Assembly (NCBI RefSeq): GCF_902497875.1
Contig: NZ_CABVHY010000015.1
Coordinates: 108,441-172,440 of the forward strand
Direction of reading: 5' to 3'
Origin: Pseudomonas fluorescens
GTDB lineage: Bacteria > Pseudomonadota > Gammaproteobacteria > Pseudomonadales > Pseudomonadaceae
DNA: 64,000 nucleotides
The notes beneath the pieces were generated by a model. The model saw nothing but the letters and a program-made list of their open reading frames with translations, had not been told where the DNA came from and ran no database searches. This document shows, in pieces, positions 53,832-63,292 of this stretch (position 1 is its first letter; each line of letters starts with the position of its first letter). A program made the position numbers and the translations under genes.

Positions 53832-55136
53832 GTGAAACCGGTCAAAGTAGGCATCTGTGGGTTAGGGACCGTCGGTGGCGGTACCTTCAACGTACTTCAG
53901 CGCAACGCCGAGGAAATTGCTCGTCGTGCCGGGCGTGGAATCGAAGTGGCTCAAATTGCCACGCGCACGCCAAAGCCTCAGTTCCAGACGACCGGTATTG
54001 CGATTACCAACGATGTCTTCGAAGTGGCCACGAACCCTGAGATCGACATCGTCATAGAGCTGGTGGGCGGCTACACCGTTGCCCGCGAGCTGGTACTCAA
54101 AGCGATCGAAAACGGAAAACATGTGGTAACCGCGAACAAGGCGCTGATCGCCGTTCACGGAAATGAAATCTTCGCCAAGGCTCGCGAAAAAGGCGTGATT
54201 GTGGCGTTCGAAGCGGCGGTGGCCGGTGGCATTCCGGTGATCAAGGCGATCCGTGAAGGCCTGTCCGCCAACCGCATCAACTGGGTCGCCGGCATCATCA
54301 ACGGCACTGGCAACTTCATCCTCACCGAAATGCGTGAGAAGGGCCGCACCTTCGAAGACGTCCTCGCCGAGGCGCAAGCCCTGGGTTACGCCGAAGCCGA
54401 TCCGACCTTCGACGTGGAAGGCATCGATGCAGCCCACAAGCTGACGATCCTGGCGTCCATTGCCTTCGGTATCCCGCTGCAATTCGACAAGGCCTACACC
54501 GAAGGCATCACCAAGCTGACCACTGCCGACGTGAACTACGCCGAAGCCCTGGGCTATCGCATCAAACACCTGGGTGTGGCGCGCAGCACGGCGAGCGGTA
54601 TCGAACTGCGTGTACATCCGACGCTGATTCCGGCCGATCGGCTGATCGCCAACGTCAATGGCGTGATGAACGCGGTCATGGTCAACGGCGACGCCGCGGG
54701 TTCGACGCTGTTCTACGGTGCCGGTGCCGGCATGGAGCCGACGGCTTCCTCGGTGATCGCCGATCTGGTGGACGTGGTTCGCGCCATGACCTCGGATCCG
54801 GAAAACCGCGTACCGCACCTGGCCTTCCAGCCGGACTCGCTGTCGGCCCATCCGATCCTGCCGATCGAAGCTTGCGAAAGTGCCTACTACCTGCGTATCC
54901 AGGCCAAGGACCATCCGGGCGTATTGGCCCAGGTCGCGAGTATCCTGTCAGAGCGTGGCATTAACATCGAATCGATCATGCAGAAAGAAGTCGAGGAACA
55001 CGACGGCCTGGTGCCGATGATCCTGCTGGTCCACCGTGTGCTGGAACAGCGCATGAATGATGCGATCACTGCCCTGGAAGCGTTGCAGGATGTGGTCGGT
55101 CCGGTCGTACGGATCCGTGTCGAGCACTTGAATTAA
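53832..55136 (+). CDS. hom: Homoserine dehydrogenase
   Basis: 434 residues, monofunctional. The N-terminal NAD(P) site is G-I-C-G-L-G-T-V-G-G-G near residue 8; the catalytic region contains K-A-L-I-A, E-A-A-V-A-G-G-I-P near 135 and G-I-I-N-G-T-G-N-F-I near 155. A C-terminal ACT domain (from about 352) likely confers threonine feedback. The start is GTG at 53832 with GGGGAG upstream. It reduces aspartate semialdehyde to homoserine, feeding thrC downstream. Confidence 0.97.
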   Translation: MKPVKVGICGLGTVGGGTFNVLQRNAEEIARRAGRGIEVAQIATRTPKPQFQTTGIAITNDVFEVATNPEIDIVIELVGGYTVARELVLKAIENGKHVVTANKALIAVHGNEIFAKAREKGVIVAFEAAVAGGIPVIKAIREGLSANRINWVAGIINGTGNFILTEMREKGRTFEDVLAEAQALGYAEADPTFDVEGIDAAHKLTILASIAFGIPLQFDKAYTEGITKLTTADVNYAEALGYRIKHLGVARSTASGIELRVHPTLIPADRLIANVNGVMNAVMVNGDAAGSTLFYGAGAGMEPTASSVIADLVDVVRAMTSDPENRVPHLAFQPDSLSAHPILPIEACESAYYLRIQAKDHPGVLAQVASILSERGINIESIMQKEVEEHDGLVPMILLVHRVLEQRMNDAITALEALQDVVGPVVRIRVEHLN

Positions 55137-55151
55137 TTCAGCTGCACGCGT

Positions 55152-55201
55152 CAAGCTTCAAGCCGCAAGCCTATTTGCTTGCGGTTTGTAGCTTGAAGCT
55201 T
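55152..55201. repeat. Inverted repeat between hom and thrC, AAGCTT-rich family (D)
   Basis: CAAGCTTCAAGCCGCAAGC (55152-55170) is nearly inverted in GCTTGCGGTTTGTAGCTTGAAGCTT (55177-55201). The same family occurs at 26624-26681. It lies within the hom-thrC transcription unit. Confidence 0.65.
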
Positions 55202-55227
55202 GAAGCCCAAACCGAAGGTTTGATCTT

Positions 55228-56637
55228 ATGCGCTATATCAGTACCCGCGGCCAGGCACCGGCCCTGAATTTCGAAGAAGTCCTGTTGGCCGGTCTGGCCA
55301 GCGATGGCGGCCTGTACGTGCCGGAAAACCTGCCACGTTTCACCCAGGAAGAAATCGCTTCCTGGGCCGGTCTGCCGTACCACGAACTGGCATTCCGGGT
55401 GATGCGCCCGTTCGTTGCCGGCAGTATTCCGGATGCCGATTTCAAGAAGATTCTCGAACAAACCTACGCAGTGTTCTCTCACGGTGCCGTGGCGCCGCTG
55501 CGTCAGCTGAACGGTAACGAATGGGTGCTCGAGCTGTTCCATGGCCCGACCCTGGCGTTCAAGGACTTTGCCCTGCAACTGCTGGGTCGCCTGCTCGATT
55601 ACGTGCTGGAAAAACGCGGCGAGCGCGTGGTCATCATTGGCGCCACTTCCGGTGATACCGGGTCGGCGGCGATCGAAGGCTGCAAGCACTGCGAAAACGT
55701 CGACATCTTCATCCTGCACCCGCACAACCGCGTGTCCGAGGTTCAGCGTCGGCAGATGACGACCCTCTTCGGCGAAAACATCCACAACATCGCCATCGAA
55801 GGCAACTTCGACGACTGCCAGGAAATGGTCAAGGCCAGTTTCGCCGACCAGAGCTTCCTCAAGGGCACGCGCCTGGTTGCGGTAAACTCGATCAACTGGG
55901 CGCGGATCATGGCCCAGATCGTTTACTACTTCCATGCATCCCTGCAGCTGGGCGGCCCGGCCCGTTCAGTATCGTTCTCGGTGCCGACCGGCAACTTCGG
56001 CGATATCTTCGCCGGCTACCTGGCACGCAACATGGGCCTGCCGATCAATCAATTGATCGTCGCCACCAACCGCAATGACATCCTGCACCGCTTCATGAGC
56101 GGCAATCAGTACGTCAAGCAAACCCTGCACGCGACCCTGTCGCCGTCGATGGACATCATGGTCTCGTCGAACTTCGAACGTCTGTTGTTCGATATGCACG
56201 GTCGCAATGGCGCTGCGCTGGCCGGCCTGATGGAAACCTTCAAGCAGGGCGGCGGCTTCAGCGTTGACGACGAGCGCTGGACCGAAACGCGCAAGTTGTT
56301 CGATTCGCTGGCGGTCGATGATGCACAGACCTGCGAAACCATCGCTGAAGTCTTCGCCCAAAGCGGCGAGTTACTGGATCCGCATACGGCCATTGGCGTC
56401 AAGGCTGCCCGTGAGTGCCGTCGCAGCCTGGATATTCCAATGGTGATTCTGGGAACCGCTCACCCGGTCAAATTCCCTGAAGCCGTGGAAAAAGCCGGCG
56501 TAGGAAAAGCCCTTGAGCTACCGGCTCATCTTTCTGATTTGTTTGAGCGAGATGAACGCTGCACCGTATTGGCCAATGACCTGAAAGCCGTGCAGGCCTT
56601 TGTCAGCCAGCATGGCAACCGCGGCAAGCCTCTTTGA
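55228..56637 (+). CDS. thrC: Threonine synthase
   Basis: 469 residues, the long class of ThrC. PLP-binding Lys112 lies in G-P-T-L-A-F-K-D-F-A. The glycine-rich phosphate loop G-A-T-S-G-D-T-G is near residue 138. It makes threonine from O-phosphohomoserine. It follows hom with a 91-bp gap holding an inverted repeat; a terminator lies 23 bp after its stop. Confidence 0.97.
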   Translation: MRYISTRGQAPALNFEEVLLAGLASDGGLYVPENLPRFTQEEIASWAGLPYHELAFRVMRPFVAGSIPDADFKKILEQTYAVFSHGAVAPLRQLNGNEWVLELFHGPTLAFKDFALQLLGRLLDYVLEKRGERVVIIGATSGDTGSAAIEGCKHCENVDIFILHPHNRVSEVQRRQMTTLFGENIHNIAIEGNFDDCQEMVKASFADQSFLKGTRLVAVNSINWARIMAQIVYYFHASLQLGGPARSVSFSVPTGNFGDIFAGYLARNMGLPINQLIVATNRNDILHRFMSGNQYVKQTLHATLSPSMDIMVSSNFERLLFDMHGRNGAALAGLMETFKQGGGFSVDDERWTETRKLFDSLAVDDAQTCETIAEVFAQSGELLDPHTAIGVKAARECRRSLDIPMVILGTAHPVKFPEAVEKAGVGKALELPAHLSDLFERDERCTVLANDLKAVQAFVSQHGNRGKPL

Positions 56638-56660
56638 TTGACTAGATCTGTCACATATTG

Positions 56661-56690
56661 AAGCCCGTCTCCTGACGGGCTTTCTCATTT
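56661..56690 (+). terminator. Intrinsic terminator after thrC
   Basis: AAGCCCGT pairs with ACGGGCTT around CTCCTG (8 bp), followed by TCTCATTT. Confidence 0.75.
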
Positions 56691-56756
56691 CTGCGTGCCA
56701 CACTTGTCGTAGTTTCGCCATTGAAGGACGGGTGAATGACAGTAGAGGGAGTGGCC

Positions 56757-58118
56757 ATGCGGTTTTTTATCGGGTTCAAACCGGCCCTGTGCGGGTGGTT
56801 TTTTTTCGCAACGGTGGGTGTTGGTCATCCCGCCCTGGCGGCTCCCGGCGGGTCAAATGCCCCTGAGGTCTCTATCGCGGGCAAGGCCCCCGGGCTTGGC
56901 GCGGCAGAGCTGGAATGGATCCGGGAACACCCTCGAGTCATAGTGGCTTCATTGCAGTATCCGTTGTATCTGTTCAAGGACAAACGTGGGCAGTGGGCCG
57001 GTTTGAACAGCGATATCCTCAAGCGAATTTCAGCGCTGACGGGGTTGCAGTTTATCCATGAGGAAACCTTTTCCAACGCTCAGATGCTCGGGCTGCTGGA
57101 AAATGGCAAGGCGGACATGAGTACCACCCTTGCGGTGAATGACGAGCGCAAAGCGTTTCTCGACTTCAGTCATGCCTTTGGAGGATCGGGCTGGGTCTTC
57201 GTGATCCGGGCAGAGGATCCGCCGTGGGTTTCCCTTGATCAACTCTCGGGGAAGGTTCTGGCGCTACCGGAACGCCATGCTCTGGAGACCGGCATAAAGC
57301 GTGACTATCCGGATATTCGCCTGCGCTCGGTCAAGACCTATGCCGAGGCCCGGGCCCTGGTCGAAAGTGGCGAGGCGGATGTGGCTATCGAGAACGAGAC
57401 GGGCGCGCATTTGTATCCGCTAGGACAACTCAAGGTGGGGCACCGTGTCGAAGGCAAATGGATGTCCGATCACCTGGCGATCCGTAAGGATCAGCCGCAG
57501 TTGTTGAGCATCCTGAATAAGGCTCTCGGTGCGTTCACCGCCGCCGAGATGCGTGCCATTCGCCAGAAGTGGCTGGGCGGCATTGTGCCTGCGGCTCCGG
57601 TCTCCCAGTGGCAGCGTGTTTCGCGCTGGGTAGGGTGGGGAGGGGGTGTCGCCGTGGTGCTTGGAATTATTTCCCTGGTCTGGAATCGCCGGCTGAAGTG
57701 GCAGATACAACAGCGTCTCAAGGTCGAAAAACAACTCAATGATCAACTGGCTTTTGAGCGAGTGCTGCTCAATGCCATTCCCAATCCGATTTTTGTCCGC
57801 GACCTGGAAGCGCGCCTGGTCATGTGCAACAACAGCTATGAAGAGCGGTTATCGGTTCGCCAGGCTCAGGTACAAGGGCGCCAATTGACGGAGGTCGATG
57901 TCTTTCCCTGGGAGATGGCCGAGCAGCTGCATGGGGAGCTCATGGAGCAGTTGAGCACGCAAAGAACCCGATTCATCAATCGACAGTTGAGGTTCAAGAC
58001 CGGCGTTATGAATGTCTATCAGTGGACGGTCCCATTTTACAGTGCAGAGGGACAGTTGCGAGGATTGCTGGGTGGCTGGATCGATTTCAATGAGCACAAA
58101 GAGCCTGGTACCGATTGA
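56757..58118 (+). CDS. BvgS-type periplasmic sensor with PAS domain, no kinase
   Basis: 453 residues. A signal peptide (1-28), one periplasmic substrate-binding (Venus flytrap) domain (about 45-275) with the F-x-x-x-R-x-x-F-L-D-F-S pattern of BvgS/EvgS sensors, a membrane helix (291-310), then a PAS domain (about 331-445) with N-A-I-P-N-P-I-F-V-R-D. It stops right after G-G-W-I-D-F-N-E-H-K, where a histidine-kinase linker would begin. No kinase remnant is seen in the next 140 bp. The ATG at 56757 (AGAGGGA upstream) was preferred; an ATG at 56736 also has a ribosome site. It is monocistronic or paired with the next small gene. Confidence 0.82.
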   Translation: MRFFIGFKPALCGWFFFATVGVGHPALAAPGGSNAPEVSIAGKAPGLGAAELEWIREHPRVIVASLQYPLYLFKDKRGQWAGLNSDILKRISALTGLQFIHEETFSNAQMLGLLENGKADMSTTLAVNDERKAFLDFSHAFGGSGWVFVIRAEDPPWVSLDQLSGKVLALPERHALETGIKRDYPDIRLRSVKTYAEARALVESGEADVAIENETGAHLYPLGQLKVGHRVEGKWMSDHLAIRKDQPQLLSILNKALGAFTAAEMRAIRQKWLGGIVPAAPVSQWQRVSRWVGWGGGVAVVLGIISLVWNRRLKWQIQQRLKVEKQLNDQLAFERVLLNAIPNPIFVRDLEARLVMCNNSYEERLSVRQAQVQGRQLTEVDVFPWEMAEQLHGELMEQLSTQRTRFINRQLRFKTGVMNVYQWTVPFYSAEGQLRGLLGGWIDFNEHKEPGTD

Positions 58119-58269
58119 CTGCGGGCCGGCTGTTTTATCTCTGTCATGTTTCACCTGCATGCTCTACCCATTCACGTTGAGGTGACGAACTTTCTTCTCG
58201 GGCCGGTGGTCATTTACTGTGGACACGCCCTTAGGCACTTTGTTTTCGGACTATTGAGTGGTGATCGAG

Positions 58270-58557
58270 ATGGAGAGTATCAGTCTGTTGCTAGGAGAGG
58301 CGTTGAGCCCGTATCAGGTAGCTCTGACGCCGTCGGGTGCCCATGGCGAATGCCTGGTGACCTTGAAGAATGCCACCGGAGCCATTGTGGTCGAACGGGA
58401 GTTCAATCAGGCCCAACTGAGCGACAAGCGTGCACTGACAGATGTTGTCGATGGCCTGCATCGTGACGTGTTGATTGCTGAAGGGCGCCTCGAACCCTGT
58501 GTTATTGCTGCTTTGCGCAACGCCGCGCAGGACAAGGCATTCGCCAGGAACAATTGA
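58270..58557 (+). CDS. Small DUF3509-like protein
   Basis: 95 residues from the ATG at 58270; two in-frame GTG codons at 58258 and 58261 are alternatives. The sequence is soluble and alpha/beta in look, with L-S-P-Y-Q-V-A-L-T-P near the start and L-T-D-V-V-D-G-L-H-R-D near residue 60. It resembles DUF3509, a Pseudomonas small-protein family of unknown function; I am fairly but not fully sure. It lies after the sensor gene and before a terminator. Confidence 0.65.
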   Translation: MESISLLLGEALSPYQVALTPSGAHGECLVTLKNATGAIVVEREFNQAQLSDKRALTDVVDGLHRDVLIAEGRLEPCVIAALRNAAQDKAFARNN

Positions 58558-58674
58558 TTTTTTATTTTTTGGGGAACCTTAATGCCGTCGGACCAGTCAG
58601 ATTTTGTACAACAGGATCAAGCATTGTGCTCCGGTGCTTGTAGCTTGTTGTACTGGTCTTTATAGGCCACGTTT

Positions 58675-58714
58675 AACCCCGAGTCGTCTCCCCACTTCTC
58701 GGGGTTTCTTTTTG
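58675..58714 (+). terminator. Intrinsic terminator after the DUF3509-like gene
   Basis: AACCCCGAG pairs with CTCGGGGTT around a 14-base loop, followed by TCTTTTTG. It lies between this gene and the convergent minus-strand gene ending at 58726. Confidence 0.7.
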
Positions 58715-58725
58715 CCTGGTATTTG

Positions 58726-59595
58726 TCATTCCTGCGGCGGGCCCTGAAAAAAGGCCTTGGCGTCTGCCAGATAATCGCGCCGCATCTCTGGATCAAGCCA
58801 GGCGGCATAGAATCCGCTCAGTGTGTCCTGGCGCAAGCCGCCCAAGGCCTTGTTGATGCGGGTAATGGCTTGGTGCCCTTGTGCGGTGTCCGAGCAACCG
58901 ACATGAATCGACTGATATTTTTCCGTGTCCTTGATCGGGTAGAACGCCAGCTCAGTAGGCGATATGCCTTGTTGCTGCGCCTGGTAGCGGATTTCCGGCC
59001 AATAGCCCAGTAACGCGCTCAGACGGCCCAGACGCTGCATTTGCAGCAGGCTGCCCAGCGCGTCATTGCCATAGTGCGCAGCCAATACCTCGGCTGCTGC
59101 CTGATGCAGCAGGCCATCTACCGGTTGACCATAACTGCGCTCGGCAACGACCCCGAGTTTCTTGCCGCTAGCGGCCAGCAGAGATCCCAGATCGACTTGA
59201 CCGTCGACCATGAACGGCGCCAGGGCCGCACGGTCTTGAAGGCGCACTGCCAGGCCGTTGCTCATGATCCTGAGGCTCGTTATCGAATACACGATCCGCT
59301 GCGCGCGCTCCTTATTCCAGATCAGCGAAGGATCGCAGGTGAACGAGGGGGCTAGGAGCATTTGCATGCCGCGCGCACGGTTGACTCGCACAATCTGGTG
59401 CTCGTATTCCGGCATGCTGGCGATCAGGAGCGGAATCAATTGATCGATCGCTCCCCGTCCTTTTTGCGGCCCCTCGAAAATCGTCAAGGGCGGCAAGTCG
59501 CGCAGCAGCCAGATCAGCGTTTCCTTGGCCTGAGCCACTCCGGGCACTGCCAGCAGGCACGCCAGCAACGTGAAAATGCTCAGCAGGCGAATCAA
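58726..59595 (-). CDS. Periplasmic TIGR02285-like solute-binding protein
   Basis: 289 residues. A signal peptide covers about residues 1-23 (ends V-A-Q-A / K-E). The mature start W-L-L-R-D-L-P-P-L-T-I and a G-x-G-x-x-D pattern match the TIGR02285 group, related to family 3 extracellular solute-binding proteins. The ligand is unknown. I chose the TTG at 59595, because GAGGGG lies 7 bases upstream and the signal peptide starts there; the longer frame to 59670 would overlap the CoA-transferase gene. It follows that gene by 16 bp and is probably cotranscribed. Confidence 0.78.
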   Translation of the reverse strand: MIRLLSIFTLLACLLAVPGVAQAKETLIWLLRDLPPLTIFEGPQKGRGAIDQLIPLLIASMPEYEHQIVRVNRARGMQMLLAPSFTCDPSLIWNKERAQRIVYSITSLRIMSNGLAVRLQDRAALAPFMVDGQVDLGSLLAASGKKLGVVAERSYGQPVDGLLHQAAAEVLAAHYGNDALGSLLQMQRLGRLSALLGYWPEIRYQAQQQGISPTELAFYPIKDTEKYQSIHVGCSDTAQGHQAITRINKALGGLRQDTLSGFYAAWLDPEMRRDYLADAKAFFQGPPQE

Positions 59596-59611
59596 AGACA
59601 AGCCCCTCAGC

Positions 59612-60811
59612 TTAGATAGCCCCGACTTCGCGTAGCCGGGCGATCTGTTCGGCGTCATAACCAAGATCATTCAGCACCTGCAGGTTATGTTCGCCGAGCG
59701 CGGGCCCGACCCACTCGGATGTACCCGGTGTATCCGAGAGTTTTGGCACGATTCCCGGCATCTTGAAGGCTTTGCCATCGGGCAGCCTGGCCTGCAGGAA
59801 CATTTCCCTGGCGAGAAATTGCGGATCGCTGAGCATATCTTCAGCGCTGAAAATCCGGCTGGCCGGTACTTCGGCCTGATTCAATTGCTCGATCACCGCA
59901 TCCAATGGCAATGAGCTGACCCAGCGATCGATCACCCCGTATAGCTCATCGCGGCGGCCGTCGCGACCATCGTTGCTACCCAGGGTTGGATCTTCAGCCA
60001 GATCCGTGCGACCGATCGCCTGCATGAAACGCTTGAAGATGGCGTCGCCATTGGCGCCGATTTGCACGTGCTTGCCGTCGGCGCTGGTGTGGATGGAGGA
60101 GGGCGTGATTCCCGGCATTATGTTGCCGCTGCGCTCACGGATAAAGCCGAAGACATCGAACTCCGGAACCATGCTTTCCATCATGGCAAATATCGCTTCA
60201 TACAAGGCGACGTCCACCACCTGCCCCTGACCGCCATTGACCTCGCGGTGACGCAGCGCCATCAGCGCGCCAATCACGCCCCAGAGCGCGGCAATCGAGT
60301 CTCCGATGGAAATGCCGGTGCGCACCGGCGGTCGGTCCTCGAAGCCGGTGATGTAGCGCAAGCCGCCCATGGACTCGCCGACCGCACCAAACCCTGGCTG
60401 ATCTTTCATCGGCCCGGTCTGACCGAAACCCGAGAGACGCACCATCACCAGTTTCGGATTCAACGCATGCAGAACTTCCCAGCCGAGGCCGAGTTTTTCC
60501 AGCACGCCAGGGCGGAAGTTTTCGATCAGGATGTCGGCTTCGCTGAGGAGCTGTTTGAGAATCGCCAGACCGTCCGGGTGTTTCAGGTTCAAGGTCAGGG
60601 ATTTCTTGTTGCGCGCCTGAACGAACCACCACAGCGACGTTCCTTCATAAAGCTTGCGCCACTTGCGCAGCGGATCGCCGCCATCCGGGGATTCGACCTT
60701 GATCACCTCGGCGCCGAATTCGCCGCAGATGCGCGATGCGAATGGCCCGGCGATCAAGGTGCCGAGTTCGATGACTTTGACCCCGGCAAGCGGTTTGGCG
60801 GTGAGCGACAT
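59612..60811 (-). CDS. CaiB/BaiF family (class III) CoA-transferase
   Basis: 399 residues. The N-terminus P-L-A-G-V-K-V-I-E-L-G-T-L-I-A-G-P is typical, as is D-I-L-I-E-N-F-R-P-G near residue 94. The catalytic Asp can be placed in G-D-S-I-A-A near 170. Such enzymes move CoA between carboxylic acids (formate, oxalate, carnitine, succinate types); the substrate here cannot be fixed. The ATG at 60811 follows CAGGATT. It is divergent from yaeQ and upstream of the TIGR02285-like gene. Confidence 0.9.
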   Translation of the reverse strand: MSLTAKPLAGVKVIELGTLIAGPFASRICGEFGAEVIKVESPDGGDPLRKWRKLYEGTSLWWFVQARNKKSLTLNLKHPDGLAILKQLLSEADILIENFRPGVLEKLGLGWEVLHALNPKLVMVRLSGFGQTGPMKDQPGFGAVGESMGGLRYITGFEDRPPVRTGISIGDSIAALWGVIGALMALRHREVNGGQGQVVDVALYEAIFAMMESMVPEFDVFGFIRERSGNIMPGITPSSIHTSADGKHVQIGANGDAIFKRFMQAIGRTDLAEDPTLGSNDGRDGRRDELYGVIDRWVSSLPLDAVIEQLNQAEVPASRIFSAEDMLSDPQFLAREMFLQARLPDGKAFKMPGIVPKLSDTPGTSEWVGPALGEHNLQVLNDLGYDAEQIARLREVGAI

Positions 60812-60960
60812 GGGAAATCCTGTAGGACAAACGGCTGAACGGAGAGAGCGTTTTAACATAGCCCGGCTATCTCGCTAAAGGTTGATGAGTCTCGGGATTC
60901 GTTGATTGGCCTGTGCATCGGTTAGACTTGCCGCCTTTCCTCGTATCAAGAAGCCCGTTC

Positions 60961-61503
60961 ATGGCCCAGCCGTCCACGACCTACAAGTTTGAACTGAACC
61001 TTACTGACCTCGATCGTGGGGTATACCAAAGCGTCAAGCAGACCATCGCCCGCCATCCTTCGGAAACCGAAGAACGGATGACCGTGCGCCTGCTGGCCTA
61101 TGCCTTTTGGTACAACGAGCAGCTGTCCTTTGGGCGTGGTCTGTCAGAAGTAGACGAACCAGCCCTGTGGGAAAAAAGCCTGGATGACCGTGTCCTGCAC
61201 TGGATCGAAGTCGGCCAGCCGGACGCCGATCGCCTGACCTGGTGCTCGCGTCGTACCGAACGCACCAGTTTGCTCGCCTATGGCAGCCTGCGGGTCTGGG
61301 AAACCAAGGTGATTCCGGCAGTGAAAAACCTGAAAAACGTCAATATTGCCGCTGTGCCACAAGAGATTCTGGAAGTGCTGGCCAAAGACATGCCGCGGGT
61401 TATCAAGTGGGACGTGATGATCAGTGAAGGCACGATTTTCGTCACCGACGATCGCGGCCAGCACGAAGTCCAGCTGCAGTGGCTGACCGGCGAGCGCGGC
61501 TGA
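60961..61503 (+). CDS. yaeQ: YaeQ family protein
   Basis: 180 residues, the YaeQ length. It begins with the family pattern F-E-L-N-L-T-D-L-D-R-G-V-Y and has the conserved R-H-P-S-E-T-E-E-R-M-x-V-R-L-L-A-Y-A. YaeQ has a nuclease-like fold; its exact role is unsettled. The ATG at 60961 is preferred over an upstream in-frame ATG at 60913. recJ follows after 66 bp on the same strand. Confidence 0.92.
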   Translation: MAQPSTTYKFELNLTDLDRGVYQSVKQTIARHPSETEERMTVRLLAYAFWYNEQLSFGRGLSEVDEPALWEKSLDDRVLHWIEVGQPDADRLTWCSRRTERTSLLAYGSLRVWETKVIPAVKNLKNVNIAAVPQEILEVLAKDMPRVIKWDVMISEGTIFVTDDRGQHEVQLQWLTGERG

Positions 61504-61569
61504 CTCTCGCCAGCCGTCTGCATCACCTGTGTTTGATCCCTTTTCCTGAAGAGCAGAATCCCTCGTCCC

Positions 61570-63279
61570 ATGCGTATCGAACCCCGCCTGTTGCCCGCTG
61601 TCCTGCCATTTCTCGGTGACCTGCCGCCGCTGCTGACCCGTCTCTACGCGGCCCGTGGCGTGCAATCGGAGGCTGAACTGGACAAGAGCCTGGCGCGCTT
61701 GATCCCGTATCAGCAACTCAAGGGTATCGATGCGGCGGTGGATCTGCTGGTGCTGGCGCTGGAGCAGCGTCAACGCATCCTGATCGTCGGTGACTTCGAC
61801 GCCGATGGCGCGACCGCCAGCACCGTCGGCCTGCTCGGTCTGCGCCTGCTGGGCGCCGCTCACGTCGACTATCTGGTGCCCAATCGCTTCGAATACGGTT
61901 ACGGCCTGACCCCGGAAATTGTCGCAGTGGCGTTGCAGCGCAAACCACAACTGCTGATCACCGTGGACAACGGCATCTCCAGTGTCGAAGGCGTGGCGGC
62001 GGCGAAAGCGGCGGGGCTGACCGTACTGGTCACCGACCACCACTTGCCCGGTCACGAGTTGCCAGCGGCGGATGCCATCGTCAACCCGAATCAACCGGGT
62101 TGCGAGTTCGCGAGCAAGGCATTGGCGGGGGTCGGGGTGATCTTTTACGTGCTGATGGCGTTGCGCGCGCGCCTGCGCAGCCTGGGCTGGTACGACAACA
62201 CGCCGCAGCCGAACATCGGCGAGTTGCTGGATCTGGTGGCGCTGGGCAGTGTGGCTGACGTGGTGCCGCTGGATGCCAACAACCGCATCCTGGTGCATCA
62301 GGGGCTTGAGCGAATTCGCGCCGGCCGTGCACGACCAGGTCTCAAAGCGATCCTGGAGGTCGCCAAGCGCGATCATTCGCGAATCACTTCCACCGACCTG
62401 GGATTTATTATCGGCCCGCGTCTGAACGCAGCAGGACGCCTGGATGACATGAGCCTGGGCATCGAGTGCCTGCTCAGCGAAGACATGGCTGCTGCGCGGG
62501 AAATGGCGACCCAGCTCGATGAGCTGAACCAGGATCGCAAATCCATCGAGCAAGGCATGCAGCGCGAAGCGCTGGCCCAGCTCAAGGACTTGCCGCTGGA
62601 ATCGATGCCGTTCGGCCTGTGCCTGTTCGAAGCCGATTGGCACCAGGGTGTCATCGGAATCCTCGCTTCGCGTATGAAAGAGCGCTACCACCGCCCGACC
62701 ATCGCTTTTGCCGATGCTGGCGCAGGCATGCTCAAAGGCTCGGCGCGTTCAGTGCCGGGGTTTCATATCCGCGATGCACTGGATGCGGTGGCGGCGAAAC
62801 ACCCTGAATTGATCAGCAAGTTCGGTGGCCATGCCATGGCGGCCGGGCTGTCGCTACCGGAGCAGAATTTCCCAGCGTTTGCCGAGGCGTTCGACACTGA
62901 AGTCCGTCGCCAGCTGCGTGAGGAAGACCTGACCGGGCGGCTGCTCTCGGATGGCACGCTGGCGGTCGAAGAGTTTCATCTGGAGCTGGCCCGCGCGTTG
63001 CGCCACGCCGGTCCCTGGGGACAGCACTTTCCGGAGCCGCTGTTCCATGGCGTGTTTCAGCTGGTGGAGCAGCGCATCGTCGGCGAGCGGCACCTGAAAG
63101 TGGTGCTCAAAAGTGAATGCGGTTCATTGAAACTCGACGGCATCGCATTCGGCATCGATCGCGAAATCTGGCCCAATCCGACCATTCGCTGGGTCGAGCT
63201 GGCTTACAAGCTCGATCTCAACGAGTTCCGCGGCCAGGAAACCGTGCAGTTGATGATTGCCCATATCGAACCCAGATAG
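61570..63279 (+). CDS. recJ: Single-stranded-DNA-specific exonuclease RecJ
   Basis: 569 residues, the normal size. The DHH phosphoesterase motifs are visible: V-G-D-F-D-A-D-G-A-T near residue 75, V-D-N-G-I-S near 135, T-D-H-H-L-P-G near 157 and the G-G-H-A-M-A-A-G motif of DHHA1 near 418. A C-terminal OB fold follows. It degrades ssDNA 5' to 3' in recombination and mismatch repair. A disrupted REP lies 13 bp after its stop. Confidence 0.96.
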   Translation: MRIEPRLLPAVLPFLGDLPPLLTRLYAARGVQSEAELDKSLARLIPYQQLKGIDAAVDLLVLALEQRQRILIVGDFDADGATASTVGLLGLRLLGAAHVDYLVPNRFEYGYGLTPEIVAVALQRKPQLLITVDNGISSVEGVAAAKAAGLTVLVTDHHLPGHELPAADAIVNPNQPGCEFASKALAGVGVIFYVLMALRARLRSLGWYDNTPQPNIGELLDLVALGSVADVVPLDANNRILVHQGLERIRAGRARPGLKAILEVAKRDHSRITSTDLGFIIGPRLNAAGRLDDMSLGIECLLSEDMAAAREMATQLDELNQDRKSIEQGMQREALAQLKDLPLESMPFGLCLFEADWHQGVIGILASRMKERYHRPTIAFADAGAGMLKGSARSVPGFHIRDALDAVAAKHPELISKFGGHAMAAGLSLPEQNFPAFAEAFDTEVRRQLREEDLTGRLLSDGTLAVEEFHLELARALRHAGPWGQHFPEPLFHGVFQLVEQRIVGERHLKVVLKSECGSLKLDGIAFGIDREIWPNPTIRWVELAYKLDLNEFRGQETVQLMIAHIEPR

Positions 63280-63292
63280 ATCGAGCAACCTT

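Noticed and set aside
58146..58466. 106-codon frame after the sensor gene, considered as a frameshifted kinase remnant
   Set aside because: It contains no H-box, N-box or G-box sequence and overlaps the DUF3509-like gene in another frame.
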